The notes under the pieces are model-generated. The model was not told the origin of the DNA and did not search any database. It saw nothing but the letters and a program-made list of their open reading frames with translations. The position numbers and the translations under genes are program-made. A stretch of 41,860 bases of DNA, from IMG/VR virus record IMGVR_UViG_3300006929_000035, positions 1 to 41,860 of that record, one strand, 5' to 3'. The stretch comes from a virus. Shown here piece after piece: positions 9,632-19,687 of this stretch. How positions within the stretch are numbered: position 1 is the stretch's first letter; each line of letters starts with the position of its first letter.

Positions 9632-9635
9632 ACGA

Positions 9636-10508
9636 CTAATTTCCATCCGAATAAGCTGCTGCAAATGCCTCGGTCGGATCACCTGAATCAATCACACGAG
9701 CTTTTACGTCCGTGTGATCCGGTGCCCCGCCACTACCTGTGACGCCCGACCCAAGACCACCGCCGGCTGCGATTTGCTCTCTGCGTGAGAGCGGTTCATC
9801 AACGGTGGTATTTGCAGTTACTTGCTCGTTAGTTTCATCGTCTCCCTGGTTGTTAGTATTTGTTTCAACTGAGGGAGCGTCACCGCCTGCAAGTTTGTCA
9901 CTTGCCTGCTGTGTTGCATCAATAGCCACAAGCCTTGCCGTGTACGCTTCGAGCTGGGAGCCCATCGCTGGGTTAAGAGCATCTGTAGTAGTTGCCTTAG
10001 CCCAGGTGTTTCGGATGAACTCTGCATCTCGATCTGAGATCCTGTCACCAAGAGTCGCCATGTCTCGTTCGATGCGTTCCTTAGAACGCGCCAATGTTTG
10101 AGACTGCGACAATCCAGTCGCGCGTTGTTGGGCAGCATCCGCATACGAAGTGTTGGTCGGAGTAGACATGACGTTTCCATCATCGTCGTATTCCGTTTCA
10201 CCAGCGCTGCTTTGGATTCCCGCCACGTCGTCCCTGATACTCGCCGTCACGAGATCCAGGTCTAGCATGGTAGATTCCATCGCCCCAAGCCTGTCGGAAA
10301 GTCCATTCAAGGTAGCGGTGATGTTTTTAGCTTCGTCCCGTTCTTTCTCGGCTTTTATCCGAGCTTTGGACTCGCCTTTATACATCGCTTCCCAGTCGGT
10401 CCCCGACGTTTTTGGGTCTACAGAATCGTTGTCGTTTTCGGTAAGCCCCGGCGAGCTTGCTCCTGACCCGTCAACAATTCCGATATTTGCGTCTGTGTCC
10501 TCTGGCAT
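9636..10508 (-). CDS. Capsid scaffolding protein
   Basis: 290 residues from ATG 10508 (GGAG upstream). The N-terminus is acidic and disordered. Residues about 38-95 form a Lys/Glu-rich coiled coil (YKGESKARIKAEKERDEAKN, LNGLSDRLGAMESTMLDLDL). The rest is Gln/Thr/Asn-rich and helical, ending in a Gly-rich tail (AAGGGLGSGVTGSGG). This composition and its place directly upstream of the major capsid gene are standard for phage scaffolds, which template procapsid assembly and are then removed. No protease domain is visible in it or beside it. Confidence 0.8.
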   Translation of the reverse strand: MPEDTDANIGIVDGSGASSPGLTENDNDSVDPKTSGTDWEAMYKGESKARIKAEKERDEAKNITATLNGLSDRLGAMESTMLDLDLVTASIRDDVAGIQSSAGETEYDDDGNVMSTPTNTSYADAAQQRATGLSQSQTLARSKERIERDMATLGDRISDRDAEFIRNTWAKATTTDALNPAMGSQLEAYTARLVAIDATQQASDKLAGGDAPSVETNTNNQGDDETNEQVTANTTVDEPLSRREQIAAGGGLGSGVTGSGGAPDHTDVKARVIDSGDPTEAFAAAYSDGN

Positions 10509-10631
10509 GGTTCTCCAATCCAGGGTTTGGCCGTCCCAATCCCCGGTTCAGTCAACATGAGCTTTTAAGGGCTCGTGCCTTGTGGCCGCTATTCAGTTAT
10601 GACTATCACAATAGGAAGTATGCGCAATGCG
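10509..10631 (-). other. Gap between the 1691-residue gene and the scaffold gene
   Basis: One of the few non-coding gaps (123 bases) in the late operon. It has a short dyad (GAGC/GCTC around 10559-10574) and AT-rich stretches near 10600-10620. It could hold a promoter or processing site giving separate, higher expression of scaffold and capsid, but no clear -35/-10 pair or U-tract terminator is visible. Confidence 0.3.
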
Positions 10632-13600
10632 TCAACTGGCTATATCGTCAATCATATCCCTCTGCCGCATTATTTCAGCGCGTCGGTTTTCAGGATGCAG
10701 CGCTCGTCGTGCCTTATATGTCACTAAGGCAAGATCTAGTTGTGGATCTCTCATACGCATTGTTTGACGTATTCTTAATACTACTTTTTCTATTGCACCA
10801 ACTACTGGATATGCCAGTTTGATTGCTTCTTGAGCCGCAGGATCACCTCGATACGATTGCCACAATTTGTACGCTTCTAAATGTTCGACAGGTTTGTCTG
10901 CTAAAAGAGTTTCTGGAACATCCCAGTACGGTCGCATTAACTCTTTTGCATCCTCATAGTCGTACGCCATTCCTTGTTCGTCGTATTCCCACACCTTTTT
11001 TGGCATACGAGATCCGTCAGGCAACCTGCCTCGTGCGTAATTTTTAATTCTTTCAAAAGTTTCCTCATCCACATCTTCACGAGACCTAAATGCTAATTCG
11101 TCAAGATCTCGCTGGTCGTAGTCATAATCCCCGTATTGATCGACATGTTCAGGGTTGGTTATGACTAAAGTTACATATTCGTTGAATAAACGGTTGAACT
11201 GCGTGTCTGATTTTGCAGAATCTTTAAGATCTTCAATTACATCTGCAAATACTGGGTCGTTTTCACGTTCCTCACGAGACGCTCTCCTGATTGTATTTGC
11301 GTCATGTAAAGCATCTTGTAAATCAGGACCATTACGAGTTCTTGCAAAATTCTGGTAGGCCAACGACACAGCGTCGTTATATGTGAGCTTTTCCTGCTCG
11401 ATCAAGTCAAAGTAAGGTTTGCTCGGCCCCGCAGCATTGTTATGGAAAGCCTCCTGCTTAATTTGCAATTCCTCTGCCCATTCACCTTTGGTGCTTAGCT
11501 CTTGTCGCACATCCAAATCTAATTCGTCCCATTTAAGACCAGACGGTGTTCGTTCTGGATTTTCTTCAAGGTCTGGATTCACCCACGTAGCTGCTGCGGC
11601 ATTTCGTACTTTTTCCAACCGTTCGTACGCTGATAGTGGACGTTCCCGCGCCACAGTCATTTGCAATCCCATGCTTAACGCACCTGGACGCGGAGTGCCA
11701 GCTCTGGATTCAAATTGCCCTTGCAACACAAACGGAAAGTTTCTTAACGCTGCTGCTTTTGCTGTAGGTTCCAACCCTTTCCAGTCACCTGATACAGCTT
11801 TTTCTATCAAGGAAATAGGATTACGGTCTATGGGCTCTCCATCAAACGTCTGTCCTGTAATTATTTCACGCGTGTACGGTGCTCCACGATTCAGAACGTA
11901 GTTGAACAGTGGGTTCTCTCGCCATGAGTCGTCCCCAAACACGTTCCATTTCAATATCGACGTAGGATCACTTTCCTCTCCCAAACCACTTAAATCGTAG
12001 CCTGTCTTAAACATCACGTCGTAAATTGCACGGCCAGCACCACCAATACCGACCTGGCTCTCACCGACGGTAACTGTGAGCCAGCCAGGTTTGAACGGAT
12101 TTGTCTCAACTTCTTGGCCTAACGCCTCTCCTATTCCCCACATGACGGCCGTGCCGCCAGCAATAAGCGCGGCCATTTGTTTTTGCGCTTCATAAGCTAT
12201 TGTTGCCTGCGCATCGGTTCCTGGAGCTCTACGCGCCCCTCCGAGATTTTGCTTCCAATTAGCCCCGCTACCAGGAGCAATACGCTCCACTCCTCGTAGT
12301 GGATTATTAAAAGCGTTTTGTAATAAAGCTACGGCTGAACGAGTGAAACGTGGCGAAAAAAACAACACTCCACTTTCAATAGATCGTTGTCGTGGCGAAA
12401 CTCCAAGCATGCCTGTATTTAACGTGCCCAGGCTGTTGTTAATGAAGCTGGCTAAATCTCGTCGATTCACAATATCGTTGCCGATAGCCGGGCTCATTGA
12501 TTTCCACATTTCAATTTTTCCCACGTCAAGGAAAGTATTGAACCCTGTCGCCAACCTGCCAATAGGTCGAACGTGTTGGCCCCATATTGCTAAAGCGTTC
12601 TCTGGAATTTTATGTCCAGCAGCTCCTTGTGCCATCCATCCTTGCATGCGCCCAAGTCCACCACTGGCATCAAGCGCTTGAAAGAACTCTGAGCTTCCTA
12701 TGTCTCCCCCGGCGTTTGCAAAATCTACAAACGCGTCTAGGTTGTCAATTACATATTTAGATCGCGCCTCGGGATTTTTTATTGCGCGCATTGATTGCGC
12801 CATGCCTTTAGCCCAAATGTCTGGATGCGAAAACATAAGTGCCGCACCTTGTATTGTGCCCCAGGCTATGTCAACACCAGCTCCTAAAGTTCTTGCTGTT
12901 CCTGTAAACAGCCCAATTTTGCGAGCAACCTCACTACCTGTATCTCCAAATCGCTTTTCAAGACTGTCGGCAAGATCTTTAGTTAAAATTTTGCCCGTGT
13001 ATCCACCCAGGTTTACTTTTCCTACTTTTACATTTACCTGGTCCGTTGCATCCTCTGCATAAGGAAATAGGTTTTCAGGTAGGTCTAGTTGATTTTGGAA
13101 TCTTTCAAGGTTTTCCTCGATGTCTTTTGCCGCGGCTTTTACATTTGCTTCGGCCATTTCTCGCATGTCAAGCGCTGCTGAAACATCATCTGCAAACCGA
13201 TCAGTAGATGCTTGATTAACGGCACCTCGCGCTTGAGCGGAATTGTTTGCATACCTGTCTTTCAACCTTTTGTCGTAATCTTTAGCAGTATCTTTCCAAT
13301 CACGCTGTCGCTCTGCAAGTGACGCCTGGCGTTTTTCTAACATAGCTCGGTTATGTTGCACTTCTTTGTTCCATTTATTCCGAGCCGTTTTAGTTTTAGT
13401 TCGTTGCCGAACGCCACGTGCGTGGCGAAGTCGTGTCGTGTATTTCGCTACTTCGGCAGTAAGATCTTCAACACGCTCCCATTTTTTGTCTATGTTTGTG
13501 GCAGCTTTATCTAATTCATTGTCAGCTTTTCTTGCGGCCTCATTAAGAAGTGGTTGCTTGGCTTTGTTTCTTTTATTTTTACTACGCAACCTGTTCACAT

Positions 13601-15707
13601 GTTGTTTTGCTGCATGTAGAGCTGAACGTGCTTCCTCTTGAGCTATGTACAAATCAGGACGAAGTTTTCTAAGGCCTTCTTTGCTTGTTATCACTTTTCC
13701 TGATTGTTCGACGTATTCCATCGTGCGCTTTTCAGCAATTTGCTGATACGCAGACTTCATAAAAGCATCAAACGCTTCCATCGGGCTCATGTACGTCACG
13801 CCTTCGTGCGCACCTTCGATCATGGTTTCGTAATAACGAGATTTCAAAAAAGCTGCTGTTGAAGAACCAGATCTACCACTACCGCCGTTGAACATAACCA
13901 GTTCATGTTCAACTCTGCCACTCACCTGTTTTATAAGACTGTCTTTACCTTGAGCTCGTCGCGAAATCCAATGAAAACCGTCACGCGATAAAAGCTGCCA
14001 CTCGTCCACTTGATCCGCTGCAATAACGCCTTCATCTACAAGCGTCTGAATCATGTCGTCAGTAGCTTTGCGCATCCGTGTAATAACGCCTATTTGGGAT
14101 TCATTAAGGCCAGTAAACCAGGAGGGGTCTGGCCCATCTTCTGCGTTCCAGCGCTCCATTACATCGCCAAAAGTAAAGTTCGGATGCCCGGCCTCATCTG
14201 GCGCATAATTCCACGGGAGCTTTAGTTTTTTCCATTGTTTAGCTCCGTATGCAGTCAAGCGAATATTATCGGCTGTCACGTAATTTCCGCGTATCCGAAA
14301 CGCTTTCATAGGATCTCCGCCACCCATTGGGTCAAGCACAAAATCTTTTGCTATGCCTGCAAATTGACTGCCTAGCACACCAATTTGCGAGTACAAAATG
14401 CCCGCTTTATCACCCACCGTGTTTGCAGTTGCACTTGGGTTCCAGAGTTTCATTCCTAAAAATTTAGCGCCCGCCTTTTGAGCAAGTCGTGTTTTTCTGT
14501 CGTTGCGAAAAGCGGCTCTTTCTAAATCCGCCGTTTTAGGAATAGCGCTGACTCCTGAGTTGGAACCACGTTGTTTCAGCCAGCCAGCCTTGTACAGTTC
14601 AATTATTTCGTCTTGTAACAAAGGCGATGAGAATCGTCCTGTAATGGGGTTACGGTTCAAACTTTCGCCGTCAGCAATTTTTTTTACAATTTCGTCAGGA
14701 ATGTTGTAATCACGGGCAGCTCTCTTTAATTTACTTTTTTGGGTACGGCTTAAAGCGACGTTTTTACCACCTCTAACCGTTGCTACTCCGGTTCTGGATG
14801 CAGCTCTAGCCGACGCGTATGTGGCTTTGCCAGCCATTCCAAACATGTTTTCGCGCACTACAGATTTAGACACGCCCATTAAGTAAGCGCGCATACCTAA
14901 CCTGCCACCTTTTATTGCAGCCCCTCCAAAACCAACGGTACCGACGGTTATAAGCAAATCCATTGGGTCAAAACCCATTTCCAACACTGTTTGCGCGTTA
15001 GGAGTAAAACTTATGTTGGAACCAGGAATACTTATGCGTGGAAGATTAAGGTCCGTTTCTTCCCACGCCTGGTTGATAGCGTCCGATCGCTTGACACCTT
15101 CACCTTGCAGAGCTTTAACACGCAGTTCAAAACTTTGATCGCCGCCAAGCCCAAGAAACGGTACTGCTGCTGTCCAGTCTGTTCCTCTTTGCACGGCTAA
15201 CGTAGATTCCTGGGCCAAATTTCTGCCAGCACGTTCAGAGTAATCAAACAATGTTTGAACAGGCCCCTGGTCTACGGGGCCTCGCACTCCCCTGCCTCGG
15301 CCTCCTATGCTTGGGAGTATTTTGCGATCAGTGTATTTAGCCGCTTGTCCGACCTCAGATAATCCCTGTAAGACGTATCGAGCCCCACGACCAGCTATGC
15401 CTTGATCGCGTGGTTCTTCGGGAGAACGCATACCTTGATAACGACTTGGCATTGGAATTGCCGTCATTACTTCATTTCGTGGAACCGTTTTGAAAGACGG
15501 TGGTAGTTGAAGGCCAACCTCTCTCAAAATGTCAAGATTGCTTTGGTTGAGATCTTGTGCGGAACGCTCTGCTAATTGTTTTGTTTCGCGTCTTATATCA
15601 GCAGGATCGTAAGATCTTCTAGCTGGCGCTAAAAGATCGCTAAGTTCAGCGTTTTTACGTCTGCGTTGCATCCGTAAATCGGTAAGTCTCGAAGGAAAAT
15701 CTGCCAT
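10632..15707 (-). CDS. Giant internal virion / ejection protein candidate
   Basis: 1691 residues, the largest gene in the window. N-terminal Arg-rich region (MADFPSRLTDLRMQRRRKN); hydrophobic Gly/Ala-rich stretches at about 249-275 (LLITVGTVGFGGAAIKGG) and in the C-terminal third (MAALIAGGTAVMWGIGEAL); a long highly charged coiled coil at about 690-905 (NEAARKADNELDKAATNIDK, LEKRQASLAERQRDWKDTAK); a strongly acidic C-terminal region; and a helical basic end. Size, amphipathic and coiled-coil segments, and position in the head module fit internal virion proteins that short-tailed phages eject with their DNA. No lysozyme, transglycosylase, protease or polymerase motif was found. Start ATG directly abuts the preceding TAA. 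Confidence 0.65.
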   Translation of the reverse strand: MADFPSRLTDLRMQRRRKNAELSDLLAPARRSYDPADIRRETKQLAERSAQDLNQSNLDILREVGLQLPPSFKTVPRNEVMTAIPMPSRYQGMRSPEEPRDQGIAGRGARYVLQGLSEVGQAAKYTDRKILPSIGGRGRGVRGPVDQGPVQTLFDYSERAGRNLAQESTLAVQRGTDWTAAVPFLGLGGDQSFELRVKALQGEGVKRSDAINQAWEETDLNLPRISIPGSNISFTPNAQTVLEMGFDPMDLLITVGTVGFGGAAIKGGRLGMRAYLMGVSKSVVRENMFGMAGKATYASARAASRTGVATVRGGKNVALSRTQKSKLKRAARDYNIPDEIVKKIADGESLNRNPITGRFSSPLLQDEIIELYKAGWLKQRGSNSGVSAIPKTADLERAAFRNDRKTRLAQKAGAKFLGMKLWNPSATANTVGDKAGILYSQIGVLGSQFAGIAKDFVLDPMGGGDPMKAFRIRGNYVTADNIRLTAYGAKQWKKLKLPWNYAPDEAGHPNFTFGDVMERWNAEDGPDPSWFTGLNESQIGVITRMRKATDDMIQTLVDEGVIAADQVDEWQLLSRDGFHWISRRAQGKDSLIKQVSGRVEHELVMFNGGSGRSGSSTAAFLKSRYYETMIEGAHEGVTYMSPMEAFDAFMKSAYQQIAEKRTMEYVEQSGKVITSKEGLRKLRPDLYIAQEEARSALHAAKQHVNRLRSKNKRNKAKQPLLNEAARKADNELDKAATNIDKKWERVEDLTAEVAKYTTRLRHARGVRQRTKTKTARNKWNKEVQHNRAMLEKRQASLAERQRDWKDTAKDYDKRLKDRYANNSAQARGAVNQASTDRFADDVSAALDMREMAEANVKAAAKDIEENLERFQNQLDLPENLFPYAEDATDQVNVKVGKVNLGGYTGKILTKDLADSLEKRFGDTGSEVARKIGLFTGTARTLGAGVDIAWGTIQGAALMFSHPDIWAKGMAQSMRAIKNPEARSKYVIDNLDAFVDFANAGGDIGSSEFFQALDASGGLGRMQGWMAQGAAGHKIPENALAIWGQHVRPIGRLATGFNTFLDVGKIEMWKSMSPAIGNDIVNRRDLASFINNSLGTLNTGMLGVSPRQRSIESGVLFFSPRFTRSAVALLQNAFNNPLRGVERIAPGSGANWKQNLGGARRAPGTDAQATIAYEAQKQMAALIAGGTAVMWGIGEALGQEVETNPFKPGWLTVTVGESQVGIGGAGRAIYDVMFKTGYDLSGLGEESDPTSILKWNVFGDDSWRENPLFNYVLNRGAPYTREIITGQTFDGEPIDRNPISLIEKAVSGDWKGLEPTAKAAALRNFPFVLQGQFESRAGTPRPGALSMGLQMTVARERPLSAYERLEKVRNAAAATWVNPDLEENPERTPSGLKWDELDLDVRQELSTKGEWAEELQIKQEAFHNNAAGPSKPYFDLIEQEKLTYNDAVSLAYQNFARTRNGPDLQDALHDANTIRRASREERENDPVFADVIEDLKDSAKSDTQFNRLFNEYVTLVITNPEHVDQYGDYDYDQRDLDELAFRSREDVDEETFERIKNYARGRLPDGSRMPKKVWEYDEQGMAYDYEDAKELMRPYWDVPETLLADKPVEHLEAYKLWQSYRGDPAAQEAIKLAYPVVGAIEKVVLRIRQTMRMRDPQLDLALVTYKARRALHPENRRAEIMRQRDMIDDIAS

Positions 15708-17414
15708 TTAAGCCGCCGTTAATACGTTAGTTTGTTGTGACGGTGCCGTAGCCTGAATGAAACGTATGAAATCGTCTTGGTTAATACCAAGTGATTCCAC
15801 AAGACCTATCAAGGCTTGTTGTTCTGTAGGTGCAAGTTGGTTGAGTTGCTGAACGGATGGTGTGCCGAGGCCGACATCGGGCATCCGTAAGTTTGGCAAG
15901 TTTTCCGTTTCCCCAGCCCTAAGCGCTTCTAATGCTGGTGGTAAAGGGGCCCCGCCTGTAGCAGCTCCAGCAGTCGTTCCTGTTTCAGCAGCAGGAGCCC
16001 CTGCACCGGCAATGCTTGTTAAGCCTGCTGGGGCTGTATCAAGCGGTAATCCTCGTTGAAGGTTAGCTGCTTGCATAAAACTACCTGGATCACGTGACAA
16101 TTCGGCAGCAAATTGCAATTCTTGCAAACCTTGTTGCCGATTAAACTGTCTAATTGACTGGTTGAACTGGTCACGATCTAGTTTGACTCGTGCGTTCATT
16201 CCTTCAATTTCAATCGTTTGACGCTCTTGTGCTAAGTCGAGTTGTTCTCGTTGAAAAGCCAAATCCAACTGTTGCATCTGTTTTTGATTTTGGCGATTTA
16301 AGGTTTCAAGGTTGTACTGCCTGTCTTGCATATCCAGAGCGTTTTGCCAGTTACCGTCTGCTATATATCGTTCTGTTTCGTCACGAGCAGCAGCAGAATC
16401 TATGTCATGTTGTAGAGCAATTTCTTGAAGCTCATTTTGTCTTGAGTTGTAAGTGTTAATCCCGTTAATGCGGCTTTCTTCAACTTGTGTTAGCCGTTCT
16501 TCTATTTCTATTTCTACTGAACGTGCCTCAGCGGCGAGTTTTCTGTCCTCCGCTAAGTCCTGGCGAGAAGCACCATAAATAATTGCTTCTCGGCTAAGCC
16601 GTTCTTGTTCCAGTGATACTTCAAGGTTATGTTGTGCTACTTGCTGGGCTGTTCGTTGATCTAACTCATTTTTTTGCAACTGTATTTGAAGATCGTTCCT
16701 GGCATTTTCCATGTCCAGTTGTTGTGCTTGTATCTCACGAAACTGCTCCATGTCGTTTCGGTCAGCAGCATTGGCAGAAGCGCGATCAAGCGTTGCCATT
16801 TCCTGGTTAAAGCCAGCTATTTCACGGTCTAATTCGTAATTTTGGTATTGCCGCGCAAGTGATTCTTCTTGATACCAGGTGTTTCGCCGCAATTCTTCGA
16901 GAGCCAGTTCATCTAGAAATCTATCCCTTGCTGGATTCTCGCCATACATGGGGTCGCCGGTGGGAGCATCGTAAATGGTTGGAAGGCCACCACCTTCTGC
17001 ATTTGGATCGGATGGACCTCCTAACCCAAATTCATCTTTATCCGGTGGATCGTCTCCTATCGCACCCGCTCCTTCGTTTGCCGCGTCAGCCGCCTGCGTT
17101 GACGTTGTTTCTGCTGTGTCACCAGTGCCAAGTCCACCCCAATCCATTGTCCCGCCTGTTTCAGAGCCCTCACCAAAATCAGCTCCAAAGTCCGTTCCAG
17201 GCATTTTAGGATTTTTAGGAGTTGCACTTTTCTTTGGCTGGTTCATTTGCGCAGCGGTTTTTACGTTATTTTTGCCGACCTGTCCGACGTAGTTGTACCC
17301 AAAATCAGGATCTTCCGTACGCATGTCGTTAAGCATGGTTTGCGCTTCGGTTTCATCGCGCGCTGAGAGCCCATAATGCGTTCCAGCTTTATTGCGGTAT
17401 ACAAAGTTAGCCAT
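15708..17414 (-). CDS. Long coiled-coil virion protein candidate
   Basis: 568 residues from ATG 17414 (CAGGAG seven bases upstream). The N-terminal 60 residues resemble a small folded domain (MANFVYRNKAGTHYGLSA). An acidic Gly/Pro linker follows (70-165). Residues about 165-455 are a continuous Gln/Glu/Arg-rich coiled coil (LDMENARNDLQIQLQKNELD, LDLAFQREQLDLAQERQTIE). An Ala/Gly/Pro linker then leads to a helical C-terminus. Together with the adjoining 1691-residue protein it probably forms an internal core or ejection apparatus. A tape-measure role is the alternative, but no tail-tube or tail-chaperone genes accompany it. Confidence 0.65.
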   Translation of the reverse strand: MANFVYRNKAGTHYGLSARDETEAQTMLNDMRTEDPDFGYNYVGQVGKNNVKTAAQMNQPKKSATPKNPKMPGTDFGADFGEGSETGGTMDWGGLGTGDTAETTSTQAADAANEGAGAIGDDPPDKDEFGLGGPSDPNAEGGGLPTIYDAPTGDPMYGENPARDRFLDELALEELRRNTWYQEESLARQYQNYELDREIAGFNQEMATLDRASANAADRNDMEQFREIQAQQLDMENARNDLQIQLQKNELDQRTAQQVAQHNLEVSLEQERLSREAIIYGASRQDLAEDRKLAAEARSVEIEIEERLTQVEESRINGINTYNSRQNELQEIALQHDIDSAAARDETERYIADGNWQNALDMQDRQYNLETLNRQNQKQMQQLDLAFQREQLDLAQERQTIEIEGMNARVKLDRDQFNQSIRQFNRQQGLQELQFAAELSRDPGSFMQAANLQRGLPLDTAPAGLTSIAGAGAPAAETGTTAGAATGGAPLPPALEALRAGETENLPNLRMPDVGLGTPSVQQLNQLAPTEQQALIGLVESLGINQDDFIRFIQATAPSQQTNVLTAA

Positions 17415-17417
17415 TAG

Positions 17418-17762
17418 TTACTCCTGTTCAGGCGTGGCCTGTGTCAGCCCGAGATCTTCTAAAAAGTCGTAAAATAAAGGGCCCATTTGTCGAGCAAGCG
17501 CTATACGTCCTTGCGGGTCCATGTTTTCAAGTCGTCGTCTGCCTTGTCGTTTAGTCAAAACTTCCTGCATGTACGGCGCAGGTGCCGCTGAACGAGCGGT
17601 ATCTCTAAAGTCTGACAAGATACTCACAAGGTCCTCGGTTACGTTTGTCAGCATGTGCCGAGATCCAGCTTTGCCGCCTTCGCGTTGACGTTTGCGCGCC
17701 ATGTCGCGTGACGAGCGAGCGCGAAAGCCCTCGTCTCTTGCATCTATCTCAAAATCAGCCAT
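17418..17762 (-). CDS. Small protein downstream of portal, function unknown
   Basis: 114 residues starting MADFEIDARDEGFRARSSRD, ATG overlapping the portal stop (TAATG). The N-terminal 35 residues are basic and probably disordered; the rest is predicted helical (TEDLVSILSDFRDTARSA, GRIALARQMGPLFYDFLEDL). Strict coupling to the portal gene suggests a head assembly or portal-associated function. No family is recognised. Confidence 0.65.
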   Translation of the reverse strand: MADFEIDARDEGFRARSSRDMARKRQREGGKAGSRHMLTNVTEDLVSILSDFRDTARSAAPAPYMQEVLTKRQGRRRLENMDPQGRIALARQMGPLFYDFLEDLGLTQATPEQE

Positions 17763-19687
17763 TAGCCTCTAAACCCACTATCGGCGTCGTTTATTTGCCC
17801 GTAAGCCCCTGCCGGGGACGACCGGCCCTGTCGTGTCGGAAGATCTGTTGGTTGTCCTCTACGGGGCGCAGAGGCCGCTAATTCTTCGGGTCCGCCTGCT
17901 GGTGGCGGTGTGCCAGGTTGCCCAGGAGAAGTCGGATCCATATTTCCACCTGCTATTGGAAAGTCTCCAACAGCCGTGGGTCCACCCATTCCTACAGCCT
18001 CCCCGCCGCTTTCTTGCATCCGTTGCATTTCATCGTCGATGCCCCATTCTTCAATGGCCACCTGTGTGAAGATCTCTTGAATCTTGGGGTTTTGGAGTGC
18101 TACTTCTAGCATGCGTTTTTGCAACGTGCCCGAAGCATCAGGGTTGCGCAGATATTTTTCCTGCATTTCCCACCAGTCAATAGCCCCTTGTGACCAGAGA
18201 TTAAGCCCGAGCATGGCTCTGCGATCGTCACGTGTTGGATCAACAGGTTCAAATTCGACTGTAAGGTTGTACTGTCCACGCCAGATGTTTGGCTTGATCG
18301 TAAGCATTTGTGTTCTGCCATCTACAGGCATCGCCATCATGCTCATTGGCTCGTCAACAAGATTTTCGTGTATCCACGCTGCTCGTTGCACGATCCTGGA
18401 AGCTGCTTGAGCCTGTCCATCATTGATTGGAGAGAACATAAGTCGTCCCTCTCCGATAAGCAGGCCCTCCTGGTGTCCAGACGTTGTTCCTACCTGCCGT
18501 TGACCACCGAGAGACGTAGCATACGTGTTAGCAATAATAGAATTTTGCAATTCGTTTAGCCGCTGCTCAAGCCACGCTGGTGCATCTGGCTGTTCCATTG
18601 GACGCGGCAAATTGCCATCAGGACTGGCTTGCATTACTGCTGAAAGCTCGCCCATTTCCTCACGCGTTGTATCAGGATCGTGAGAAAGAATCTTTTGATA
18701 ACCGTAGGAAACGGTATTCCAGTTAAGAACAGACTGTACGACCGCTTCTTCAATCAACTCGTCAGCAGCTCCAAATAACATCGGAACTGCTGAGTCCTCA
18801 ACTTTTGGTCCGCCCATACCCCACACGCCGTAGACGATTTGGAACGGGTTGAACCCGTATATATTCTTTACAACACCGCGCTCAACCTTTGGCTTGTCGC
18901 CCTCCTCCTCTGGTGGACCCCATGCAAACGTAAGGGGTTCGCCATCAGAGATTTTGACGTGCCAGTATTTGCTCCAGTATTCAATTATTTCTATGGTGCC
19001 GGTAGTGGCTGCTTTCTGGATGTTTTCAAAATGAGGAAATTTCACCGAAGCTGCTGACATCGACATCGTGTAGCGTTGTATGACCCATTCTGGATCAAGT
19101 GGATTCTGATGATCCCAGGCAACAGTTTCAGGGTGGATGTTTTCGACAACGTAAGGGAATTTTTCCGCTTTACGACTTTCGTATTCGGCTTTTGCTTCGT
19201 CGTAGAGTTCTTGCGTGTCGTATTCGCTTTGTTTGGGCTTTGTGCCCCATGCTTCAAAATCGTAAATGGGACCTTTTATAATGCCAGCGCCAAAAAATAC
19301 CTCTTTGCCCATCGCAAAAAACGGTGGCATAGAAGCAGAGCGTGATACCTGGTGCAGAAAAGCTAACGCCCATTCTTCCTGCATATCCGCATCTTCTTGA
19401 GCACGGGCGCTTGTCTTGTCACGTGGTAACGCCGTGACGATAGGGTTATCAGTGGTTAAATGCAGCGCTGCTTTGTCTACGAGCCGTCTGGCCGTGCCTG
19501 GGCGTATCGTTTTGAAACTTCTATCGCTTGGAGGCGTTCTGAACACTTCAAACGTGCGGTCGTAAAAGGCTTTAGCCTGTCGATACAACTCAAGTCGACG
19601 CCCGTGTCCGGTGCCAAACTCGTGAATTGCAAGAGCTAGAACATCGTCAATGCTTGGTTTAAGCATCGTGTTTTCAGTTGCCGGCAC
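17762..19687 (-). CDS. Portal protein
   Basis: 641 residues starting with GTG overlapping the TerL stop (TAGTG). Directly downstream of TerL and of usual portal length. Typical features are the N-terminal helices with RRLELYRQAKAFYDRTF, the wing-like segment TARRLVDKAALHLTTDNP, a stem/clip-like region (FNPFQIVYGVWGMGGPKVED, VPMLFGAADELIEEAVVQSV) and a Gly/Pro-rich disordered C-terminus. It should form the dodecameric ring at one capsid vertex through which TerL packages DNA. The assignment rests on position and overall pattern rather than a short catalytic motif. Confidence 0.85.
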   Translation of the reverse strand: MPATENTMLKPSIDDVLALAIHEFGTGHGRRLELYRQAKAFYDRTFEVFRTPPSDRSFKTIRPGTARRLVDKAALHLTTDNPIVTALPRDKTSARAQEDADMQEEWALAFLHQVSRSASMPPFFAMGKEVFFGAGIIKGPIYDFEAWGTKPKQSEYDTQELYDEAKAEYESRKAEKFPYVVENIHPETVAWDHQNPLDPEWVIQRYTMSMSAASVKFPHFENIQKAATTGTIEIIEYWSKYWHVKISDGEPLTFAWGPPEEEGDKPKVERGVVKNIYGFNPFQIVYGVWGMGGPKVEDSAVPMLFGAADELIEEAVVQSVLNWNTVSYGYQKILSHDPDTTREEMGELSAVMQASPDGNLPRPMEQPDAPAWLEQRLNELQNSIIANTYATSLGGQRQVGTTSGHQEGLLIGEGRLMFSPINDGQAQAASRIVQRAAWIHENLVDEPMSMMAMPVDGRTQMLTIKPNIWRGQYNLTVEFEPVDPTRDDRRAMLGLNLWSQGAIDWWEMQEKYLRNPDASGTLQKRMLEVALQNPKIQEIFTQVAIEEWGIDDEMQRMQESGGEAVGMGGPTAVGDFPIAGGNMDPTSPGQPGTPPPAGGPEELAASAPRRGQPTDLPTRQGRSSPAGAYGQINDADSGFRG

